Assembly: GCF_016031655.1 (NCBI RefSeq)
Contig: NZ_JACCHQ010000030.1
Coordinates: 1 to 64,000, forward strand
DNA length: 64,000 nucleotides
DNA from: Bradyrhizobium glycinis
GTDB lineage: Bacteria > Pseudomonadota > Alphaproteobacteria > Rhizobiales > Xanthobacteraceae
Direction of reading: 5' to 3'
In this document: in pieces, positions 59,773 through 64,000 of the stretch
Layout of the letters: each line of letters starts with the position of its first letter
Numbering within the stretch: the first letter of the stretch is position 1
Notes under the pieces: model-generated
Databases searched by the model: none
Told to the model about the DNA's origin: nothing
The model's input: only the letters and a program-made list of their open reading frames with translations
Made by a program: the position numbers and the translations under genes

Positions 59773-61141
59773 GATCTTTGCGCTTCGCGACCATCTCGGC
59801 GCGGAGCTGAAGGGCCGCACCATCTCCGATGCGCATGACGTCGTGTCGCTGACCGACATCCTGTCGCACACGGTCCTGGGCGGCCGGTTGCACGAGCTGT
59901 CCGGCCGCGCCGTGCTGCTCAAGCTGTCGGACCAGCTCCGGTCCGGCCTTGCCATGATCGAGCTCGACGGCATCGCCCGCCGCATGCTGCTATGTCCGCC
60001 GGACCTCAATCCGGCGCATCTCGATGCCTTGATCGCGGATGCCGGCATCGATGCCGTCGTCACCGACGAGCCCGATCGCTGGGCTGCGTCCGGCGTGTCG
60101 CTGGTCGTCACCGCGCAATTGCCGCTGCAAGCCGCCGCGCCCGCCAAGACCGAGCGCGGCACCGAATGGCTGATGCTCACCTCGGGCACCTCGGGCGTGC
60201 CAAAGATCGCCGGCCATACGCTGGAAGCCTTGACCGGGGCGATCGTCGCCGAAGGTCCATCGCGTGGTCCGGTACCGGTCTGGGCGACGTTCTACGACAT
60301 CCGCCGCTATGGCGGCCTGCAAATCTTTCTCCGCGCCATCCTTTCCGGCGGCTCGTTGGTGCTGTCCGATCCCCATGAGGCGCTCGCCGACCACGTCGCG
60401 CGGCTGAAGGCGCGCGGTGTCTCGCATATCTCCGGCACGCCCTCGCACTGGCGCAAGCTCCTGATGAGCGGCTCGGCCGCGCAATTCGCCCCGGCTTACG
60501 TCCGCCTCTCCGGCGAGATCGCCGACCAAGCCGTGCTCGACGGCCTGAAGGCGGCATTCCCCAATGCGTCCGTTGGCCATGCCTATGCCTCGACCGAGGC
60601 CGGCGTCGGTTTCGCCGTCAATGACGGGCTGGAAGGCTTTCCGGCCGATTATCTCGGCAACCGCAACGGCGTCGAGATGAAGGTCGTCGACGGCTCGCTG
60701 CGCATCCGCTCGACGCGCACGGCCCATGCCTATATCGGTCGCGATGCGGCGTCGCTCACCGACGACGACGGCTTTGTCGACAGCGGCGACATCGTCGAGC
60801 TGCGCGGCGACCGCTATTATTTCGTCGGCCGTCGCGGCGGCATCATCAATATCGGCGGGCTGAAGGTGCACCCCGAGGAGATCGAGGCGGTGATCAACCG
60901 CCATCCGGATGTGCGAATGTCGCGCGCGAAGTCGCGCAAGAGTCCGATCACCGGCGGCATCGTGGTCGCGGACGTGATACTCGCTGAGAGCACCGATCCG
61001 GCGCGGGCGAAAGAGATCCGCGACCAGATCCTGGAGCTGTGCCGCGCCCAGCTCGCATCCCACAAAGTGCCGGCGGTGCTCCGTTTCGTCGAGGCGCTCG
61101 ACGTCACCCCGGCCGGAAAACTGGCGCGAACCGATGCATAA
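59759..61141 (+). CDS. AMP-dependent acyl ligase, probable acyl-ACP or acyl-CoA synthetase
   Basis: 460 residues, shorter than typical acyl-CoA synthetases (520-600). The adenylation core carries LMLTSGTSGVPKIAGH, a middle block VGHAYASTEAGVGFAVND, and a C-terminal RYYFVGRRGGIINIGGLKVHPEEIEAVINRHPDV (as RRGGIINIGGLKVHPEEI), then PAGKLARTDA with the catalytic lysine. The start ATG lies within the ACP gene and the stop overlaps the reductase start by 8 bp. Inferred role: load the adjacent ACP or activate its substrate. Confidence 0.82.
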   Translation: MSPREIFALRDHLGAELKGRTISDAHDVVSLTDILSHTVLGGRLHELSGRAVLLKLSDQLRSGLAMIELDGIARRMLLCPPDLNPAHLDALIADAGIDAVVTDEPDRWAASGVSLVVTAQLPLQAAAPAKTERGTEWLMLTSGTSGVPKIAGHTLEALTGAIVAEGPSRGPVPVWATFYDIRRYGGLQIFLRAILSGGSLVLSDPHEALADHVARLKARGVSHISGTPSHWRKLLMSGSAAQFAPAYVRLSGEIADQAVLDGLKAAFPNASVGHAYASTEAGVGFAVNDGLEGFPADYLGNRNGVEMKVVDGSLRIRSTRTAHAYIGRDAASLTDDDGFVDSGDIVELRGDRYYFVGRRGGIINIGGLKVHPEEIEAVINRHPDVRMSRAKSRKSPITGGIVVADVILAESTDPARAKEIRDQILELCRAQLASHKVPAVLRFVEALDVTPAGKLARTDA

Positions 61142-61856
61142 CGTTCTCGTCACCGGCGGCAGCCGCGGCATCGGGCTCGCGATCGGCAAGCGCCTTGTTG
61201 CTGCCGGCTTCAACGTCATCGCGGCAGCGCGGCGCGAAAGCGACGAGCTCAACGCGGCCATCGCTGCCGCCGACGGGCGCCTGCATTTCCGCGCCTGCGA
61301 TCTTGCCGTGATCGATGCAATCCCGGCCTTCGCAAAGCTCGTGCGCGACGAATTCGGCCCGATCTACGGCCTCGTCAACAATGCCGGTCTCGGCACCGAA
61401 GGCCTGCTCGCCACCATGCACAATTCCGAGATCGAGGCGCTGGTGCAGCTCAACGTGCTGTCGCCGATCATCCTCACCAAATATGTGGCCCGGCAAATGA
61501 TGGCCGACGGCGCCGGCCGGATCATCAACATCTCCTCGATCATCGCGACGACGGGCTATAACGGCCTGTCCGTGTACGGCGCGACCAAGGCCGCCGCGAC
61601 CGGCTTCACCCGCTCGCTCGCGCGCGAGGTCGGCAAGCTCGGCATCACCGTGAACGCGATCGCGCCGGGCTTCATCGACACCGAGCTCACCCACAATCTC
61701 TCCGAGGAAGGCCGCAAGCGCATCGCGAGCCGCAGCGCGCTGCGCCGGCTGCCGGAGACGGACGACGTCGCGCGCATGGTGGAATACCTTTTGGGCGAAG
61801 GCGGCCGCAACGTCACCGGCACCGTGTTCACCATCGATGCCGGGAATACGGCGTAG
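61134..61856 (+). CDS. Short-chain dehydrogenase/reductase (FabG-like ketoreductase)
   Basis: 240 residues. Cofactor motif is TGGSRGIG (residues 7-14), NNAG at 82-85, and the catalytic Ser135, Tyr148 and Lys152 (SVYGATKAA context). Its FabG-like C-terminus (APGFIDTELTHNL; NVTGTVFTIDAGNTA) fits a 3-oxoacyl-ACP/CoA reductase. It overlaps the ligase by 8 bp. As the third gene of the operon it would reduce the beta-keto group of the acyl chain on the ACP; that is inference. No ketosynthase is nearby. Confidence 0.85.
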   Translation: MHNVLVTGGSRGIGLAIGKRLVAAGFNVIAAARRESDELNAAIAAADGRLHFRACDLAVIDAIPAFAKLVRDEFGPIYGLVNNAGLGTEGLLATMHNSEIEALVQLNVLSPIILTKYVARQMMADGAGRIINISSIIATTGYNGLSVYGATKAAATGFTRSLAREVGKLGITVNAIAPGFIDTELTHNLSEEGRKRIASRSALRRLPETDDVARMVEYLLGEGGRNVTGTVFTIDAGNTA

Positions 61857-61982
61857 GCGGAACCCGGCTGCCACAATTGCCTTGATCAGGCACAATGACA
61901 GCCAGCCGGATTTGGTCGTAAGATGCCCCGCAATCGATTGGGTTACGTCAATCGATCTGCCCTAATCGAAGGGGAGCAGTCG

Positions 61983-62192
61983 ATGGCCACTTCAAACATG
62001 ACCGCTTCAAGCCGGGCCCCCACGGAGTCAGTGCGCGTGAGGTCGGATGAGGTTCGCTGTCCGCCGATGTCGCATCAGAATTCCGGTGATCACGGCCACG
62101 AGGCGTATCCGCAGCAATTCGTGCGTTTGATCGGCTGCCACGACGTCCCTGCATCCCAGCTGCGCAAGCGCCAGGACGACAAACTGCACTAG
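61983..62192 (+). CDS. 69-residue protein of unknown function
   Basis: The protein starts MATSNMTASSRAPTESVRVR, is Ser/Arg/His-rich with two cysteines, and looks largely disordered. It has no membrane span or signal. GGGGAG precedes the ATG with good spacing, which is the main support. No family recognised. It is convergent with the gene at 62197, 4 bp away. Confidence 0.5.
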   Translation: MATSNMTASSRAPTESVRVRSDEVRCPPMSHQNSGDHGHEAYPQQFVRLIGCHDVPASQLRKRQDDKLH

Positions 62193-62196
62193 CCGC

Positions 62197-62592
62197 TCAC
62201 GGCCGCTGCTTCGGCAGGTCTATCCGTTCGTGTGAAAATTCCGGCGGTCCTTCGGTGAGGCGGCGAATGCGGCGCTCGCGCTCGTCTGCTGGCAATGCCG
62301 GGTCGAGCAGCGACTCGATCTCATGCACTGCGATCTCTTCGAGCTTGGTGGCGTCCGATGTGATCGGGTGTGGTGGCGCAGAGACCGGGAGCGCCGTCTT
62401 CAGGCCCAGCTCGATCAGCTTGCAGATCGCATCCGAGCGGGTCAGGCGGTGAGCTTCAGCCCAGGCATCGACGGCCTCGGTCAATTTTTCCGGCATCTTC
62501 ACCGCGCTGATCGGGTCGAGACCCGTGGGCCGGCGGACCGGAGAGGTGGAGTCCTTGCTGCTGACGTCGGGCACCTCGATCTTCCCATGCAA
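62197..62592 (-). CDS. Ribbon-helix-helix-like putative DNA-binding protein
   Basis: The C-terminal half contains SAVKMPEKLTEAVDAWAEAH, then RLTRSDAICKLIELGLKTAL, the pattern of a ribbon-helix-helix (CopG/Arc-like) domain. An acidic C-terminal tail follows (EEIAVHEIESLLDPALPADE). The start is unsure. The frame stays open to 62781, which would leave only 11 bp to the divergent gene. An ATG at 62494-62496 would give the RHH domain alone. TTG 62590-62592 is used because sequence after it (HGKIEVPDVSSKDSTSPVR) looks coding. If an antitoxin, no partner toxin is visible. Confidence 0.55.
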   Translation of the reverse strand: MHGKIEVPDVSSKDSTSPVRRPTGLDPISAVKMPEKLTEAVDAWAEAHRLTRSDAICKLIELGLKTALPVSAPPHPITSDATKLEEIAVHEIESLLDPALPADERERRIRRLTEGPPEFSHERIDLPKQRP

Positions 62593-62792
62593 CCCCTTGG
62601 AGCCGCCCGACGATAGCCGCTCTCCCCGGATGGTCGTTTGATGCCGATCAATGATCCCGCCGCGGCATGCAACGCTGCCGCATCTTGTTGTCGGGGCCGG
62701 TTTCGGCCAATGATCGAAAATGACGCGGGCCAGCGAACCCGGATCGATCCTGCCACGTATTTTGTTTCGCATTCCAACCATCCGGCATCCCG

Positions 62793-63950
62793 ATGAGCTC
62801 AGGCGAGTCCTTCTATGGCGGCATTCCCGTCTTCCGAGGCTTCACCAGCCTGATGGACCCTGCGCTCTACGCGCCGCTGCCGGACGACTGGAGCATCGGT
62901 GTTGCCGATATCGTCGATTCGACCAAGGCGATCGCCGCGCAGCGCTACAAGGCCGTGAACATGGCGGGCGCCGCCGTGATCGCGGCGGTGACCAATGCGC
63001 TCGAGGGGCGGGAATTCCCCTTCGTGTTCGGCGGCGACGGAGCCAGCTTCGCGGTGGCGCCTGATGATGTCGAGCTTGCCCGCCAGGCGCTGGCCGCGAC
63101 CGCGACTTGGGTGCGCGAAGACCTCGATCTGACCCTGCGCGTCGCCTTGGTGCCGGTCAGCGTCATTCGCGCACACGGCCTCGATGTGCGCGTCGCCCGG
63201 TTCGGGCCGTCGGCCAACCTGTCCTATGCGATGTTTTCGGGCGGCGGGCTCGCCTGGGCCGATGCCGCGATGAAGCGCGGCGAGTTTGCCGTCGAGGAGG
63301 CGCCTGCCGGCACGCAGCCGGACCTTTCGGGCCTGTCGTGTCGTTTCGAGGTGATGCCGGCCGCGCGCGGCCTGATCCTGTCGGTGCTGGTGATGCCGGC
63401 GCGCGGCGTCGATCCGCAGGCCTTCCGCAAGGTGATCGAGGACATCATCCATCTCGTCGAGCGCAGCCCGGACGGCGGCCGCCCGGTGCCGCCGCAGGGG
63501 CCGGCGCTGAAATGGCCGCCGCAGGGCGTGGAATTCGAGGCCCGCACCCGCACCAGGCGCGGGGGTCCGCTGCTCGCGCGCAGAGCCAGCGTGCTGGCCT
63601 ATACGCTGTTCGCCTATCTCATCATGCGCTTCGACATCAAGATCGGCGGTTTCGTGCCGAGCCGCTACAAGCGCCAGGTCGTCGAGAACTCGGACTTCCG
63701 CAAATACGACGACGGCCTTCGAATGATTCTCGACTGCACGCCGCAGCTCGAGCGTGCGTTGAGCGATCGTCTCGCGGCCGCGGCGCGCGAGGGCATCGTG
63801 CGCTACGGCCTGCATCGGCAGGATGCCGCGATGATGACCTGCTTCACGCCGTCGGCGCTGCGCAGCGATCACGTCCACTTCATCGACGGCGCGCGCGGCG
63901 GCTATGCCTCGGCCGCGACGGCGCTGAAGGCGATGATGGCAGCGAGTTAG
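62793..63950 (+). CDS. DUF3095 protein, class III nucleotide-cyclase-like
   Basis: The 385-residue cytosolic protein belongs to the DUF3095 family. Its N-terminal part resembles a class III cyclase core: WSIGVADIVDSTKAIAAQRY carries D39 and D42 where one metal ligand is expected. FVFGGDGASFAVAP carries the GD turn with D82. The C-terminal half (LLARRASVLAYTLFAYLIM; VPSRYKRQVVENSDFRKYDDGLRM) is family-specific and not part of known cyclases. Activity is unproven for the family as far as I know. It starts 11 bp from the longest possible start of the divergent RHH-like frame and ends overlapping the partial frame at 63947. Confidence 0.8.
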   Translation: MSSGESFYGGIPVFRGFTSLMDPALYAPLPDDWSIGVADIVDSTKAIAAQRYKAVNMAGAAVIAAVTNALEGREFPFVFGGDGASFAVAPDDVELARQALAATATWVREDLDLTLRVALVPVSVIRAHGLDVRVARFGPSANLSYAMFSGGGLAWADAAMKRGEFAVEEAPAGTQPDLSGLSCRFEVMPAARGLILSVLVMPARGVDPQAFRKVIEDIIHLVERSPDGGRPVPPQGPALKWPPQGVEFEARTRTRRGGPLLARRASVLAYTLFAYLIMRFDIKIGGFVPSRYKRQVVENSDFRKYDDGLRMILDCTPQLERALSDRLAAAAREGIVRYGLHRQDAAMMTCFTPSALRSDHVHFIDGARGGYASAATALKAMMAAS

Positions 63951-64000
63951 CGCCCCGCGCGGGTCCAGGTCTCACCGCCGCAGAGCGCGCCGACGCAGCC
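63947..64000 (-). CDS. C-terminal end of an unidentified protein (partial)
   Basis: A minus-strand frame enters at the right edge and stops at TAA (63947-63949), overlapping the DUF3095 stop. The visible end reads GCVGALCGGETWTRAGR. The pair of cysteines and the overlap of stops suggest a real convergent gene, but 17 codons are too few to assign a family. Confidence 0.3.
   Translation of the reverse strand, partial: GCVGALCGGETWTRAGR

Noticed and set aside
62593..62781. N-terminal extension of the ribbon-helix-helix protein
   Set aside because: It would place the start 11 bp from a divergent gene, leaving no promoter room, and the sequence looks unlike a protein domain.

Overview
The window is high-GC, densely coded alphaproteobacterial chromosome. 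Several things point to Bradyrhizobium or a close relative. These are the NdvA-type cyclic beta-glucan exporter, the TrcR (DUF1013) cell-cycle regulator, a complete PhyR-NepR-EcfG general stress response locus, a CtrA-like box, and dispersed palindromic intergenic elements of the kind common in that genus. I see no tRNA, rRNA, CRISPR array, insertion sequence or phage gene.

Layout. 1-400: the tail of an unidentified gene and a 3' remnant of an OmpW-type porin. 0.4-11 kb: trcR, then an ispH-thrB-rnhA operon, a 1-Cys peroxiredoxin, fadD, a D,D-carboxypeptidase, ndvA and a lone solute-binding protein. 11-24 kb: small exported proteins, an isolated hisE, aspA, two nitronate-monooxygenase paralogs beside a thioesterase and an acyl-CoA synthetase, and a winged-helix/TPR regulator. 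24-32 kb: a PurB/PcaB-type lyase, an M29 aminopeptidase, a DMT exporter, a metallo-hydrolase and a two-gene ABC exporter. 32.4-39.2 kb: a complete branched-chain-amino-acid-type ABC uptake operon with an acyl-CoA synthetase inserted between livF and livK.

39-50 kb is the most unusual part. It holds an LprI-like protein, a LapG-type periplasmic cysteine protease, a divergent 1806-residue FecR/VCBS/LamG/RTX-like putative type I-secreted surface protein, and directly after it a CHASE2-adenylate cyclase. A perfect 10-bp inverted repeat lies between the divergent protease and adhesin genes. 50-55 kb: the ecfG-nepR/phyR stress locus, a double TonB-C-domain protein and small proteins. 55-62 kb: htpG, a FATP-type acyl-CoA synthetase, and an overlapping ACP / AMP-ligase / ketoreductase operon of unknown product. 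62-64 kb: a ribbon-helix-helix-like protein and a DUF3095 cyclase-like protein.

Threads that link genes. (i) Five AMP-forming acyl ligases, a thioesterase and an ACP show a strong acyl-CoA/acyl-ACP theme. (ii) EcfG-type promoters (GGAAC, 16-17 bp, CGTT-like) precede phyR and several small exported-protein genes, suggesting a local stress regulon. (iii) The protease, adhesin and cyclase genes look like one surface-attachment or envelope-signalling module. Function calls rest on motif recognition by eye; no database search was run.
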